Shown piece after piece: positions 1-9,080 of a stretch of 64,000 bases of DNA. Location: assembly GCA_963696585.1 (NCBI GenBank), contig CAVOKW010000010.1:71164-135163 (forward strand), in the 5' to 3' direction. Made by a program: the position numbers and the translations under genes. The notes beneath the pieces were generated by a model that worked only from the letters and a program-made list of their open reading frames with translations, searched no databases and was not told the origin of the DNA. Every line of letters begins with the position of its first letter. Position 1 is the first letter of the stretch. This stretch comes from Parvibaculum sp963696585. GTDB lineage: Bacteria; Pseudomonadota; Alphaproteobacteria; Parvibaculales; Parvibaculaceae.

Positions 1-1
1 T

Positions 2-856
2 CATTCGGCCGGTGTGCCGCATCTGCGCGCCAAGCTGAAAGATGGCGCCTATAATGACTACGGCTATATGATCGGCATGATGGAACAGGAAGCGCCATTC
101 TGGGAACCCGGCACGCGCAATGGCTATCATGGCGTGACCTTTGCCTGGACGGTCGGCGAAATTGTGCATCGCGCCGCCGGGAAGCGTCTGGGCGCATTTT
201 TCCGGGATGAAGTCGCCGGACCGCTCGGACTTGATTTCTGGATTGGTTTGCCGGAAGCCATTGAGCCGCGCGTGGCGCCCATGATTTTCGCCGTGCCGGA
301 TGAGGCCAGCATGCAGTCGCGCTTTACGCAGGCGGTGATGAGCGATCCGACTTCGGCCTCGCATCTTTTCCTGATGAATAGCGGTGGCGTGAATTTCAAT
401 GATCGCGCCACACGCGCGGCCGAAATCGGCTCAGCCAATGGCATCAGCAACGGGCGCGGACTGGCGGGCATGTATGCGCCGCTGGCCAATGGCGGCGGCA
501 AGCTCGTATCGAAGGATACACTCGCGCGCATGGGGCGCGTTGCCATGGCAACCCATGATGACGCGACGCTGCTCATTCCGACACGCTTTGCGCTCGGCTA
601 TATGAAAAGCATGGATAATCGCAAGCTGCCCAATTCCGCGGGTCAAAGCTGCATCATGTCGGAGGCCGCTTTTGGCCATGTCGGCATGGGTGGTTCGATC
701 GGTTTTGCCGATCCTGAGGCACGTCTGAGTTTTGGATATAGCATGAATCAGATGGGCAATGGCATTTTGCTCAATGAGCGCGGCCAATCCCTGATCGACG
801 CGACTTATGCTGCGCTTGGCTATCGCAGCAATGCGAGCGGCGCCTGGATGGCTTGA
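2..856 (+). CDS. Serine hydrolase of the beta-lactamase / class C fold (5' end outside window)
   Basis: This is the C-terminal part of a serine hydrolase of the beta-lactamase-related family (Pfam Beta-lactamase type, which includes family VIII esterases). The reading frame is open from the window edge and begins with HSAGVPHL, which corresponds to the conserved stretch after the SxxK nucleophile, so the SxxK itself lies upstream. A tyrosine motif is seen in NGYHGVTFAWTVGEI, and GHVGMGGSIGFADP near the C-terminus matches the HxGxGG block that replaces KTG in this family. No signal peptide can be judged because the N-terminus is missing. The substrate could be an ester or amide; the sequence does not decide between esterase and peptidase activity. 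The first in-frame start-like codon, GTG at position 14, lies inside a conserved motif and is not a real start. Confidence 0.85.
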   Translation, partial: HSAGVPHLRAKLKDGAYNDYGYMIGMMEQEAPFWEPGTRNGYHGVTFAWTVGEIVHRAAGKRLGAFFRDEVAGPLGLDFWIGLPEAIEPRVAPMIFAVPDEASMQSRFTQAVMSDPTSASHLFLMNSGGVNFNDRATRAAEIGSANGISNGRGLAGMYAPLANGGGKLVSKDTLARMGRVAMATHDDATLLIPTRFALGYMKSMDNRKLPNSAGQSCIMSEAAFGHVGMGGSIGFADPEARLSFGYSMNQMGNGILLNERGQSLIDATYAALGYRSNASGAWMA

Positions 857-859
857 GGG

Positions 860-1282
860 CTAGCTGCCGCTTGCAGGCTCGTCCTGCGGCGGCAGTCCCA
901 AGGCTTCGCGGGCGGCCTTTTTATGGACCTGTTTGATGTGGCTTGATACCAGGCCGAGTGTCGCCATCAAAACGGTTGCATCATCGGTGAAGCCAAAACC
1001 CGCGATGATGTCCGGCACGAAGTCAGCAGGCAGAACAAAATAGGCAAGCGCCGCCAGAAGCGTCGCCTTGACGCGGAGCGGTGTTGCAGGATCACGCGCG
1101 CAAAACCAGGCGGCAGCGGCTTCCTCGGCAAAGGGAATGCGACCGGCATAGCGCGTCATCTTTTTCCAGAAGCCCTCGCGTACGGTCTGTTCATTGCGGG
1201 CCAGCACGGCAGGTAATTGGGTGATTTGCTCATCCAGCACGGTATGGCTGTTGCCTGTTGAACCGGGGGGTGACGCGGGCAT
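860..1282 (-). CDS. YkvA family (DUF1232) protein
   Basis: Protein of 140 residues with the DUF1232/YkvA signature: a segment rich in alanine, leucine and phenylalanine (ATLLAALAYFVLPADFVPD) followed by a second hydrophobic segment ending in DDATVLMATL. The family is small, probably membrane-associated, and has no established function. A longer open frame reaches upstream but would overlap the start of the divergent dehydrogenase gene. The ATG at 1282 is preceded by AGGAGG at good spacing, which fixes the start. Its stop lies 3 bases from the end of the convergent serine hydrolase gene. Confidence 0.8.
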   Translation of the reverse strand: MPASPPGSTGNSHTVLDEQITQLPAVLARNEQTVREGFWKKMTRYAGRIPFAEEAAAAWFCARDPATPLRVKATLLAALAYFVLPADFVPDIIAGFGFTDDATVLMATLGLVSSHIKQVHKKAAREALGLPPQDEPASGS

Positions 1283-1511
1283 TGAGGATCCTCCTGCCGC
1301 TGGGGAAAGGGTCTTGATCCTAGCAAGATGGGGTGCATCTGCGCCATGCGCAAGCCAAGGCTGCCGCTGCGTTATTGGCGGATGGCGCAAAAACGCCAGA
1401 AAAACAAGCGTTTGCGCTGTTATTTTAGGCTCGCTCTTTGGCCTGCGAGTTTGTAAAACCCTCGTCAAACAGGGCGGGCTTTGTCCCGTCGGATGGACAG
1501 GGAGATCCGAT

Positions 1512-2294
1512 ATGAAACTTGATTCAAGCATCAGTGCCGTTGTCACAGGCGGTGCGTCAGGCCTCGGCGAGGCAACAGCCCGCGCGCTTGCCGCGCATGG
1601 CGTCAAGGTCGCCATTTTCGATCTTCAGGAAGAAAAAGGCGAAAAGGTTGCCAAGGATCTTGGCGGCGTCTTCTGCAAGGTCAATGTGACGGATGATGCA
1701 AGTGTGGATGCCGGCTTTGCCAAGGCCCGCGCCGCCATTGGTCAGGAACGTATCCTTGTCAATTGCGCAGGCACGGGTAATGCCATCAAGACAGCCTCGC
1801 GCAACAAGGAAACGGGTGCACCGGAATATTTCCCGCTCGACAAGTTCAACCTCATCATCCAGATCAATCTCGTCGGCACCTTTCGCTGCATTGCCAAGTC
1901 GGCGGCTGGCATGATGACACTTGATCCGCTGCCCGATGGCGATCGTGGCGCCATCGTCAACACGGCCTCGGTTGCCGGTGAAGATGGCCAGATCGGTCAG
2001 GCTGCCTATTCAGCCTCCAAGGCTGGCGTGATCGGCATGACATTGCCCATCGCCCGCGACCTGTCACGCGAAGCCATTCGCATCAACACCATTCTGCCCG
2101 GCATTTTCGACACGCCGCTGCTTGCCGGTGCGCCCGAAAAAGTGCGTCAGGCGCTTGGCGCGCAGGTGCCGTTCCCGTCGCGTCTGGGCCGTCCCGAGGA
2201 ATATGCCAATCTGGCTCTGACCATGATCCAGAACGGCTACTTCAATGGCGAAGACGTTCGTCTTGATGGCGCAATCCGCATGGCACCGCGCTGA
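1512..2294 (+). CDS. Short-chain dehydrogenase, 3-hydroxyacyl-CoA dehydrogenase type-2 (HSD10-like)
   Basis: Classical SDR of 260 residues. TGGASGLG near the N-terminus is the NAD-binding glycine motif, NCAGTG the structural NNAG equivalent, and YSASKAG carries the catalytic Tyr and Lys. The C-terminal block (NTILPGIFDTPLL, FPSRLGRPEEYANLAL) is typical of the HSD17B10 / 3-hydroxy-2-methylbutyryl-CoA dehydrogenase group, which oxidises 3-hydroxyacyl-CoA in fatty-acid or isoleucine breakdown. The frame is open much further upstream, but ATG 1512 is preceded by GGGAG and aligns with the usual SDR N-terminus. A strong terminator follows, so the gene is probably transcribed alone. Confidence 0.88.
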   Translation: MKLDSSISAVVTGGASGLGEATARALAAHGVKVAIFDLQEEKGEKVAKDLGGVFCKVNVTDDASVDAGFAKARAAIGQERILVNCAGTGNAIKTASRNKETGAPEYFPLDKFNLIIQINLVGTFRCIAKSAAGMMTLDPLPDGDRGAIVNTASVAGEDGQIGQAAYSASKAGVIGMTLPIARDLSREAIRINTILPGIFDTPLLAGAPEKVRQALGAQVPFPSRLGRPEEYANLALTMIQNGYFNGEDVRLDGAIRMAPR

Positions 2295-2316
2295 TCGCAG
2301 CGATGCTAAAAAATGC

Positions 2317-2348
2317 AAAGGCCCCGGTTCGTCGCCGGGGCCTTTCCT
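2317..2348 (+). terminator. Rho-independent terminator after the HSD10-like gene
   Basis: The 11-bp arms AAAGGCCCCGG and CCGGGGCCTTT flank a 7-nt loop, 23 bases after the dehydrogenase stop. Because the outer ends are A-rich and T-rich, it can also end transcripts arriving on the opposite strand. Confidence 0.8.
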
Positions 2349-2369
2349 GTTTGCATCTGCGCGACCTGC

Positions 2370-2663
2370 TCAGGCGGTGGCGATCTTGTCCATGAAGCCC
2401 GCCATGGCAATGTCATTCAGCGAGACGCCAGCGGCGTCATGCGTTGTCAGGGTCACTTCGACGCGATTATAGACGTTGAACCACTCCGGGTGATGGTTCA
2501 TCTGCTCGGCGAGCAGGGCCACGCGCGTCATGAAGGCGAAGGCCTCGCTGAAATCGGCAAACTGATATTTGCGGAAAATCGCATCCTTGCCATCGACTTC
2601 CCGCCAATGGGGCAGGGCGGCCAAGGCGTCGGTTCGGGCTTTGCCGGTCAGCTTCTCAATCAT
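2370..2663 (-). CDS. phhB: Pterin-4a-carbinolamine dehydratase
   Basis: Protein of 97 residues of the PCD/DCoH family, which dehydrates 4a-hydroxytetrahydropterin to recycle the cofactor of aromatic amino-acid hydroxylases. The HHPEW motif in the middle (EQMNHHPEWFNVYNRV) carries the two active-site histidines, and the T-H-D segment that follows is also conserved. The start at 2663 is chosen because GAGGAA lies at proper spacing; an in-frame upstream ATG lacks support. No phenylalanine hydroxylase gene is seen in the window, so the cellular partner is unknown. Confidence 0.9.
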   Translation of the reverse strand: MIEKLTGKARTDALAALPHWREVDGKDAIFRKYQFADFSEAFAFMTRVALLAEQMNHHPEWFNVYNRVEVTLTTHDAAGVSLNDIAMAGFMDKIATA

Positions 2664-2790
2664 GACAATTTCCTCAAAGTGCTGGCTGATCAACGTTCAG
2701 ACTTCTTTTCGTCCTGGCGCGACACTCGCCCGGTTGGGTCAGCGATGCAAGAGCGCAAACCGCACTGACAGTTCTCTCGGCAGGATCTGG

Positions 2791-3366
2791 TCATTCAGGA
2801 TGATCTGGCGACCAGTCCTCATCGCTGTATAGATCATCATCGGGATAAGTCCGCTCGCAGCGATAGGGGCCGCCTCCCTGACTGTTGCGCGATGACAAGA
2901 GAACAACCCGGCCTGGCGAAAAGGGCGGCGCGGCAAAGAGATTATGCGCCATGACAAAACCATAGGCTTCAGCCGCTTCGACATGGCGAAGTCTGGCGAT
3001 GGTGACATGCGGCATGAAGTTACGCTTGTCTGGCGAAAGGCCAACCCGGCGGGCGGCCGCTTCATGGCGCTGTTGCAGAAGGCTCAAGCTGTCGCTTGGC
3101 TTGACACCGACATAAAGCGCGGTTGGTTTGGCCCCGCCAAAGACGCCGACGCCTTCAAGCTCGATGGTGAGTGGCGTGAAGGGGATCAGGGCAAGCTCCG
3201 CATCGAGATCATCGGCGACATTTTCCGGCATGTCGCCAAAGAAGCGCAGGGTGAGGTGCAGGTCATCACGCTCGATCCAGCGCGCGCCATCAATTCCGCG
3301 CTGCAATCGGATGAGGCGCTCTGCCGCCTCATCTTCGATTTCAAGCGCTGTGAACAGACGGATCAT
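2791..3366 (-). CDS. thpR: RNA 2',3'-cyclic phosphodiesterase (2'-5' RNA ligase family)
   Basis: Protein of 191 residues with the two HxTx motifs of the 2H phosphoesterase superfamily: HLTL at residues 37-40 and HVTI at 120-123. The spacing is normal for bacterial ThpR/LigT, which opens 2',3'-cyclic phosphates at RNA ends in vitro. The C-terminus is acidic and slightly long (DDDLYSDEDWSPD). It runs in the same direction as phhB and the TesA-like lipase on either side, with about 100-bp gaps, so co-transcription is possible but not shown. Confidence 0.88.
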   Translation of the reverse strand: MIRLFTALEIEDEAAERLIRLQRGIDGARWIERDDLHLTLRFFGDMPENVADDLDAELALIPFTPLTIELEGVGVFGGAKPTALYVGVKPSDSLSLLQQRHEAAARRVGLSPDKRNFMPHVTIARLRHVEAAEAYGFVMAHNLFAAPPFSPGRVVLLSSRNSQGGGPYRCERTYPDDDLYSDEDWSPDHPE

Positions 3367-3467
3367 GCGGGACCAAAATCAGGGACAGGGATCGGGCTGG
3401 CTGAGACGGATTTTCTGGATCGCTTTTTCCAGATCATCGCTCCAGGCCAGACCCGTTGAGCCGACGG

Positions 3468-4193
3468 CTATTTTGAGCTGCGCCATGTCGATGGCCCCAA
3501 TGATGTTGGCTGATTGGGTGAAGATCGTATTTCGGAAATGAATTTTTCCATAAAGGGCATGAAGCGCGTGACCATGACGGCAATGCCGCGCTCATTCGGG
3601 TGCATGCCATCGGCCAGGCTGAGGTCACTATTGGTGGCCACGCCCTCCAGGAAAAACGGGTACAGCGTGAGCCTGTGTGCTTTGGCGAGCTCGGGATAAA
3701 TGGCGTTGAATTCTTCGCCATATTCCTTGCCAAGATTGGGTGGGGCATACATGCCAACGAGCAGAACGGGGATTTTGCGTGATGTCAGATCACGGATGAT
3801 TTGATCGAGATTGGCGCGGGTGATGGCCGGATTGATGCCGCGCAACGCATCATTGGCCCCGAGTTCAAGAATGACGGCGTCCGTTTGCGGGCCAACTGCC
3901 CAGTCCAGCCGCGACAACCCGCCTGAGCTTGTGTCGCCCGAGACACCGGCATTCTCAATCACAACATCCCGGATGCCTTTGGCGATGAGCGCTTTTTGCA
4001 GCTGTTCGGGAAAACCCTGACCGGGGGGCAGGAGATAGCCCGCCGTCAAGCTGTCGCCCAGCGCGACGATATGGATGTCTTTCGCCATGGCCGGTGTTGC
4101 GAGCAGCAGCCAGATGGCGAGTGCCAGCTTGCAAATGGCGCCATAAGCGCCATATCGGTTGGAGGTACCGGAAAGAGCCGCGGCGTGCCGCAT
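3468..4193 (-). CDS. tesA: Periplasmic SGNH/GDSL arylesterase (TesA-like lysophospholipase)
   Basis: Protein of about 241 residues. A hydrophobic signal peptide (ALAIWLLLATPAMA) precedes the mature enzyme, so it is likely periplasmic. GDSL block I contains Ser48, GAND supplies the oxyanion Asn114, and DGMHPNERG supplies Asp195 and His198 of the catalytic triad. The family hydrolyses acyl esters and thioesters of varied chain length. It is divergent from an ABC ATPase/permease pair, the same arrangement as tesA-ybbA-ybbP in enterobacteria, which supports the name. The start at 4193 has no clear ribosome site; a longer frame would overlap the divergent gene. Confidence 0.85.
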   Translation of the reverse strand: MRHAAALSGTSNRYGAYGAICKLALAIWLLLATPAMAKDIHIVALGDSLTAGYLLPPGQGFPEQLQKALIAKGIRDVVIENAGVSGDTSSGGLSRLDWAVGPQTDAVILELGANDALRGINPAITRANLDQIIRDLTSRKIPVLLVGMYAPPNLGKEYGEEFNAIYPELAKAHRLTLYPFFLEGVATNSDLSLADGMHPNERGIAVMVTRFMPFMEKFISEIRSSPNQPTSLGPSTWRSSK

Positions 4194-4242
4194 GAAGGGC
4201 CTATGCTGGTCGGACAAAAGACAATCAGGGAAACAAGCTGGC

Positions 4243-4935
4243 GTGGGCGACGACATCATTGATCTGCAGAATGTGACCCTGAGCCTGCCTAGCCACGCCG
4301 GTTTGGTCAATATTTTGCGCGGCATCGATCTCAAGGTGCCCAAAGGCGAGGCGACAGGGCTTGTCGGGCCATCGGGGTCGGGCAAATCCACACTCCTCAT
4401 GGTGCTGGCGGGGCTTGAGCGGCCAAGCTCTGGTCAAGTTCATGTTGCCGGAGAAGATCTTGGACGCCTTGATGAAGATGGGCTCGCCCGGTTTCGTCGT
4501 GATCATATAGGCATTGTGTTTCAGTCTTTCCACCTCGTGCCAACCATGTCGGCACTGGAAAATGTCGCCATCCCGCTGGAGCTTGCCGGATATAAGGACG
4601 CATTCGTGCGCGCCGAGGCGGAATTGCGCCAAGTGGGACTTGGGCACCGATTGAGCCATTTCCCGGCCCAGTTATCAGGCGGTGAACAGCAGCGCGTGGC
4701 GCTGGCCCGCGCGGTGGCGGGGGATCCTGAAATCCTGCTGGCAGATGAGCCAACCGGCAATCTCGATCAGGAGACGGGAGAGGGCATTATTTCGCTGATG
4801 TTTGAACTGCATGCGAAGAAGGGCACGACACTCGTGCTGATCACGCATGATGAGGCGCTCGCCCGACGCTGTGATCGCATGATCCGGCTGCGCGATGGAC
4901 TGGTGGAAAGTTCGTCCGTCGGCGTGCGCCCATGA
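4243..4935 (+). CDS. ybbA: ABC transporter ATP-binding protein (LolD/YbbA type)
   Basis: ATPase of about 230 residues. Walker A is GPSGSGKST, the signature is LSGGEQQRVA, Walker B is ILLADEPTGNLD, and the H-loop is ITHDE. The sequence belongs to the MacB/LolD/FtsE group that works with FtsX-fold permeases. It overlaps the next gene by ATGA, so the two form one unit. GTG at 4243, with AGGGA upstream, gives a normal length; an in-frame start at 4159 would add a tail overlapping the divergent lipase gene. Role inferred from context: envelope lipid or lipoprotein handling together with the permease. Confidence 0.88.
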   Translation: MGDDIIDLQNVTLSLPSHAGLVNILRGIDLKVPKGEATGLVGPSGSGKSTLLMVLAGLERPSSGQVHVAGEDLGRLDEDGLARFRRDHIGIVFQSFHLVPTMSALENVAIPLELAGYKDAFVRAEAELRQVGLGHRLSHFPAQLSGGEQQRVALARAVAGDPEILLADEPTGNLDQETGEGIISLMFELHAKKGTTLVLITHDEALARRCDRMIRLRDGLVESSSVGVRP

Positions 4936-7493
4936 GCGAGGATGGCGCCGCCTCTTTTTCTCTGGCCATGCGTTATGCACGGCGCGAGTTGCGCGGGGGT
5001 GTCGCCGGATTTCGTATTTTCATTGCCTGTCTTGCGTTAGGCGTTGCAGCGATTGCCGGTGTCGGGTCGGTCTCTACAGCACTCACGCGGGGACTGGCGG
5101 AAAAGGGTCAGGATATTCTGGGTGGCGATGTCGATGTGCGTTTGATCCATCGTCAGGCCAGTGCGGCGGAGTATCAGGCTCTGGCGCGCGCAGGCACCAT
5201 TTCCCTTGCCGCCGAAATGCGGGCCATGGCGCGGGTTGATGCGAAGGGTCAATCAGCTGCGGCGCAGAGTCTGGTTGAGTTAAAAGCCGTGGACGGGCCA
5301 TACCCGCTCTATGGCGCGATGGTGCTTGAGCCTGACATGCCATTGGCGGCGGCGCTTGGACGGCATGAAAATCGCTATGGCCTTGTGGCGGAACAAAATC
5401 TTGTCGGACGGCTTGGCGCCAAGCTCGGCGATCTCATTCAGATCGGTGATGCGCGATTTGAGCTGCGCGCCATCATCAGGCATGAGCCGGACCGCATTGG
5501 CGATGGTTTTACGCTTGGCCCGCGTGTGATGATCGCGCAGGAGGCGCTTGCCGCAACGGCGCTGTTGCAGCCTGGCAGTCTTGTGACATGGCATTACAGG
5601 ATGCGTTTTCCCGATACCGCCCGCAGCGATCAGGCGCTCAAGGTCTTTGCTGAAAAACTCAAGCGTGATTTTCCCGATGCGGGATGGCGTATTGCCGATC
5701 GCAATGACAGCGCCCCCTCCATGCGACGGTTTGTTGAGCGCGTGGCGCTCTTCTTGTCGCTTGTCGGATTGACGGCGCTGGTCGTCGGGGGGGTTGGTGT
5801 TGCCAATGCCGTTTCCGCCTATCTTGAACGCAAGCGACAGGTGATTGCGATCTTCAAGTGTCTGGGCGCACCCGGCGCGTTTATTTTCAGGCTCTATCTG
5901 ATGCAGATCGTGGCGCTGGCTTTGGTCGGCATCACCATCGGGCTTGTTGTTGGCGCTGTACTTCCCTTTCTGGTGAAAATCGTCGCGGGCGATCTGATGC
6001 CGATTCCTGTTGAGCTTGGCGTCTATGCCGCGCCGCTCATGCTGGCGCTCGGTTATGGGCTGCTTACCGCACTTGCCTTTGCGATCTGGCCCCTGGCGCG
6101 GGCGCGTGACGTTCCGGCGGCGAGCCTTTTTCGCGACATCGTGGCGCCAGAGAGGCGCTGGCCCCGTTCGCGCTACATCGCGGCGACGCTTGGCATGTTG
6201 GTGCTGTTGGCAGGACTGGCGATCGGTTTTTCAGATGATCGCCTGTTTTCCCTCTGGTTTGTGCTTGGGGCGCTAAGTGTTTTTTGTGTGCTGATGTTTG
6301 CCGCCCGCAGCATTGCCTGGCTTGCCGCCCGTGCCCCGCGCACAAACGCGCCAGACTGGCGCCTGGCGCTGGCCAATATCCATCGGCCCGGTGCGCCGAC
6401 ACAGGCTGTTGTGCTTTCACTCGGCCTTGGATTGACGTTGCTTGTGAGTGTGTCGCTGATCAATGGCAATTTATCAGGCGAGATCATGCGTGAATTGCCC
6501 GGACGCGCCCCTTCCTTCTTCTTTCTGGATATCCAGCCCGATCAGACGGATGCGTTGGAAAAAATCGTGCGTGAGACGGTGGGCTTTGAGGCCTTTGAGC
6601 GCGTGCCGATGCTGCGGGGCCGGATTTCATCGGTCAAGGGTGTGCCCGCCGATCAGCTGCATGTTGCCCCGGATGCGCAATGGGCGCTGAGTGGCGACAG
6701 GGGGCTGACTTATTCGTCGGCGATGCCCAAGGGATCGACACTGGCCAGCGGTACATGGTGGCCAGATGATTATAGCGGGCCGTTGCTCGTTTCCTTTTCC
6801 GATGATCTGGCTCAGGGCTTTGGTGTGAAGCTTGGCGATCAGGTGGGCGTCAATGTGCTGGGACGCGAAGTGACCGCGACCATCGCCAATACGCGGATCA
6901 TTGATTGGGGCAGTCTCGGCATCAATTTCATATTCGTGTTTTCACCCGGCGTTTTGTCAGCAGCGCCACATACAGATCTGGCGACTGTTTCAGTGGCTGC
7001 CGATCAGGAGCAGGCGCTCGAGACGCGCGTCACGGGCGCCTTTCCCAATATCACCTCGGTCAGGGTCAAGGAAGCGCTGCAAAGCGTGAACAGTCTGTTG
7101 GAGAATTTTTCGTTCGCGGTTCAGGCAACGGGCATGATCACGCTCGTTTCCGGCATTTTGGTACTGGCGGGTGCGATGGCGGCGGGCTTTGAAGCGCGGC
7201 GTCGCGACGCCGTCATCCTCAAGGTGCTGGGCGCGTCGCGCCGCCGCATTCTCGGCATATATATGCGCGAATATGCGCTGCTTGGCTTTTCGACGGCGCT
7301 TGTTGCCTCGTTCGCCGGAACGGCAGCGGCCTATAGCGTGGTTGCGGTGGTGATGGATCTGCCCTGGTCGTTTCTGCCGCTCACTTTGCTGGCGACGATT
7401 CTCGGGGCCAGCCTTGTCACCATTGCGCTCGGTCTGGCCGGGACATGGCGCGTCTTGTCCATCCCGGCGGCCAGTGTGCTGCGTAGCGATTAA
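4932..7493 (+). CDS. ybbP: FtsX-domain ABC transporter permease (YbbP type)
   Basis: Large permease of 853 residues with two FtsX-like halves. One TM helix follows the N-terminus (FRIFIACLALGVAAIAGVGS), three lie around residues 275-380, further helices near 415-460 and 490-510, and the last three form the C-terminal FtsX unit. Large periplasmic domains separate them. The start overlaps the ATPase gene by four bases (ATGA). Members of this family are mechanotransmitters or lipoprotein-type extractors rather than classical importers; the exact substrate of YbbAP is not settled. Confidence 0.87.
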   Translation: MSEDGAASFSLAMRYARRELRGGVAGFRIFIACLALGVAAIAGVGSVSTALTRGLAEKGQDILGGDVDVRLIHRQASAAEYQALARAGTISLAAEMRAMARVDAKGQSAAAQSLVELKAVDGPYPLYGAMVLEPDMPLAAALGRHENRYGLVAEQNLVGRLGAKLGDLIQIGDARFELRAIIRHEPDRIGDGFTLGPRVMIAQEALAATALLQPGSLVTWHYRMRFPDTARSDQALKVFAEKLKRDFPDAGWRIADRNDSAPSMRRFVERVALFLSLVGLTALVVGGVGVANAVSAYLERKRQVIAIFKCLGAPGAFIFRLYLMQIVALALVGITIGLVVGAVLPFLVKIVAGDLMPIPVELGVYAAPLMLALGYGLLTALAFAIWPLARARDVPAASLFRDIVAPERRWPRSRYIAATLGMLVLLAGLAIGFSDDRLFSLWFVLGALSVFCVLMFAARSIAWLAARAPRTNAPDWRLALANIHRPGAPTQAVVLSLGLGLTLLVSVSLINGNLSGEIMRELPGRAPSFFFLDIQPDQTDALEKIVRETVGFEAFERVPMLRGRISSVKGVPADQLHVAPDAQWALSGDRGLTYSSAMPKGSTLASGTWWPDDYSGPLLVSFSDDLAQGFGVKLGDQVGVNVLGREVTATIANTRIIDWGSLGINFIFVFSPGVLSAAPHTDLATVSVAADQEQALETRVTGAFPNITSVRVKEALQSVNSLLENFSFAVQATGMITLVSGILVLAGAMAAGFEARRRDAVILKVLGASRRRILGIYMREYALLGFSTALVASFAGTAAAYSVVAVVMDLPWSFLPLTLLATILGASLVTIALGLAGTWRVLSIPAASVLRSD

Positions 7494-7654
7494 GCGCCTG
7501 AAAGCGCTGGAATATTTCGATACAACACAAAAGCATGTGGGGATAAACCCCTCTCGCTGTTACGAAATTTTCATCAAGTATGTCCGGTTTCGCTTGAATT
7601 TGTCAGGCCGCGGGCCAATATGTGGGCAAGCACTTTTCAGGAGGGTGCGCAGAC

Positions 7655-8407
7655 ATGGCAAATTACGATCAAGACCAGATGCGGGTACGGGTTGGCGCAG
7701 GCGATGCCGCCATCGACCAGGGCCTGCGCAGCTATATGCTCGGCGTCTATAACTACATGGCCGGTGCGCTGGCCGTTACAGGCGTTGTCGCCTATCTCGC
7801 CTTCACAATGGCTGTGACGCAGACGTCAGGCAGCCTTGAGCTGACAGCTTTCGGCCAGGCGATTTTCATGAGCCCGCTCAAATGGGTCGTCATGCTGGCG
7901 CCTCTCGGCATGGTGCTGCTGCTTGGCTTCCGCGTTCATTCGATGAGCCTCTCGGCCGTGCAGACGACCTTCTGGGTCTATGCCGGTTTGATGGGGCTGT
8001 CGCTTTCGACGATCTTTCTCGTCTATACGGGCAACAGCATCGCGACGACCTTCTTCGTCACCGCTGCGTCTTTCGGCGCGCTCAGCCTTTATGGCTACAC
8101 CACGAAGCGCAGCCTCTCGGCGATGGGTTCGTTCTTGATGATGGGCCTTTTCGGCATCATCATTGCGTCGCTGGTGCAGCTCTTCCTTCAGAGTCCCGGC
8201 TTGCAGTTCGCGATTTCGGTGCTCGGCGTGCTGATTTTTGCCGGCCTGACGGCCTGGGATACGCAGCGCATCAAGGAAATGTATTTCGCCGGAGACGATG
8301 CATCGGTGGCGGGCAAGAAAGCCGTGATGGGCGCGTTGTCGCTCTATCTCGACTTTATCAACCTGTTCCTGTTCATGCTGCGTTTCATGGGCAATCAGCG
8401 CAGCTAA
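7655..8407 (+). CDS. Bax inhibitor-1 / YbhL family integral membrane protein
   Basis: Protein of 250 residues with seven predicted membrane segments and the BI-1 hallmark at the C-terminal end: an Asp in the middle of FAGLTAWDTQRIKEMY and another in the final helix (YLDFINLFLFMLRFMG). Bacterial members such as BsYetJ are pH-sensitive calcium leak channels; whether this one leaks calcium is inference. The ATG at 7655 follows AGGAGG at about ten bases, which decides the start over an upstream in-frame codon. A strong terminator follows the stop, so the gene is probably monocistronic. Confidence 0.9.
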   Translation: MANYDQDQMRVRVGAGDAAIDQGLRSYMLGVYNYMAGALAVTGVVAYLAFTMAVTQTSGSLELTAFGQAIFMSPLKWVVMLAPLGMVLLLGFRVHSMSLSAVQTTFWVYAGLMGLSLSTIFLVYTGNSIATTFFVTAASFGALSLYGYTTKRSLSAMGSFLMMGLFGIIIASLVQLFLQSPGLQFAISVLGVLIFAGLTAWDTQRIKEMYFAGDDASVAGKKAVMGALSLYLDFINLFLFMLRFMGNQRS

Positions 8408-8431
8408 CCGCGCAACAGCACCAATGAAAAG

Positions 8432-8461
8432 AAAAGCCCCGGTGATGCGCCGGGGCTTTTT
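8432..8461 (+). terminator. Rho-independent terminator after the BI-1 family gene
   Basis: Perfect 11-bp stem AAAAGCCCCGG / CCGGGGCTTTT with a 7-nt loop and a T run, 24 bases after the stop. The A-rich left arm means it could also serve the convergent DUF2794 gene. Confidence 0.85.
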
Positions 8462-8465
8462 GCAT

Positions 8466-8861
8466 TCAGGCGTCAATCAAACGCAATGTGCGTTTCTCAA
8501 ACACTTTCAGAACCTGATCGAGATCGTGGCCGCGTTTGAGGATGAGACCACTGGCCGCGATGACAGCGTAAGCGCCTTGTTTGCGGGCCAGTTTGGGGCG
8601 TTTCTCGATCCGGTAGAGCGCCATCTCGCTGGCGCGGCGAAAGACGGAAAAAATGGCGACTTCGCGTGAGGCGCCCATTGCATAATCGCGCCATTCGCCT
8701 TCGGCGACCTTGCGACCATAAAGGCGCAGGATGAGATCGAGCTCGCGGCGATTGAAAAATGTCTGGGGTTCGGTCAAGCGGTGCGGCAGTTCCTGGGTCA
8801 TTGTCGCATCTGACGAGGAGATCAATGTCAGGCCCGGGCCTGTTTCTGAGCGATCCGTCAT
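8466..8861 (-). CDS. DUF2794 family protein
   Basis: Conserved alphaproteobacterial protein of unknown function, about 131 residues from ATG 8861. The recognisable core is TFFNRRELDLILRLYGRKVAEGEWRDYAMG followed by AIFSVFRRASEMALYRIEKRPKL, the pattern I associate with DUF2794 (abbreviated here to two stretches). No membrane segment or signal is visible. The start is uncertain: ATG 8861 and ATG 8801 are both in frame and neither has a strong ribosome site; the conserved core begins after both. Confidence 0.7.
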   Translation of the reverse strand: MTDRSETGPGLTLISSSDATMTQELPHRLTEPQTFFNRRELDLILRLYGRKVAEGEWRDYAMGASREVAIFSVFRRASEMALYRIEKRPKLARKQGAYAVIAASGLILKRGHDLDQVLKVFEKRTLRLIDA

Positions 8862-8943
8862 AAGGCAAACATTACCTTTCTGTCGTTTTGGCCAGTCGAT
8901 TGGAGCCTTTTCATCGTCATTGGCGCCACCGCGTCGCATTCAT

Positions 8944-8977
8944 CCGGTTTGCTACAGGAGCCGGTTTGCTACAGGAG
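8944..8977. repeat. Two tandem copies of a 17-bp unit
   Basis: CCGGTTTGCTACAGGAG occurs at 8944-8960 and again, identically, at 8961-8977, in the space between DUF2794 and the candidate RNA. No further copy was noticed in the window. Confidence 0.9.
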
Positions 8978-9080
8978 TATGACGGGGCTTTTCGCCGATT
9001 TACAGCCCGATCACAAAATTGCCCTTATTTGGCCCTTGGGTGGACACACTGGACCATCAATCTGTGATCGTTGCCTCACT

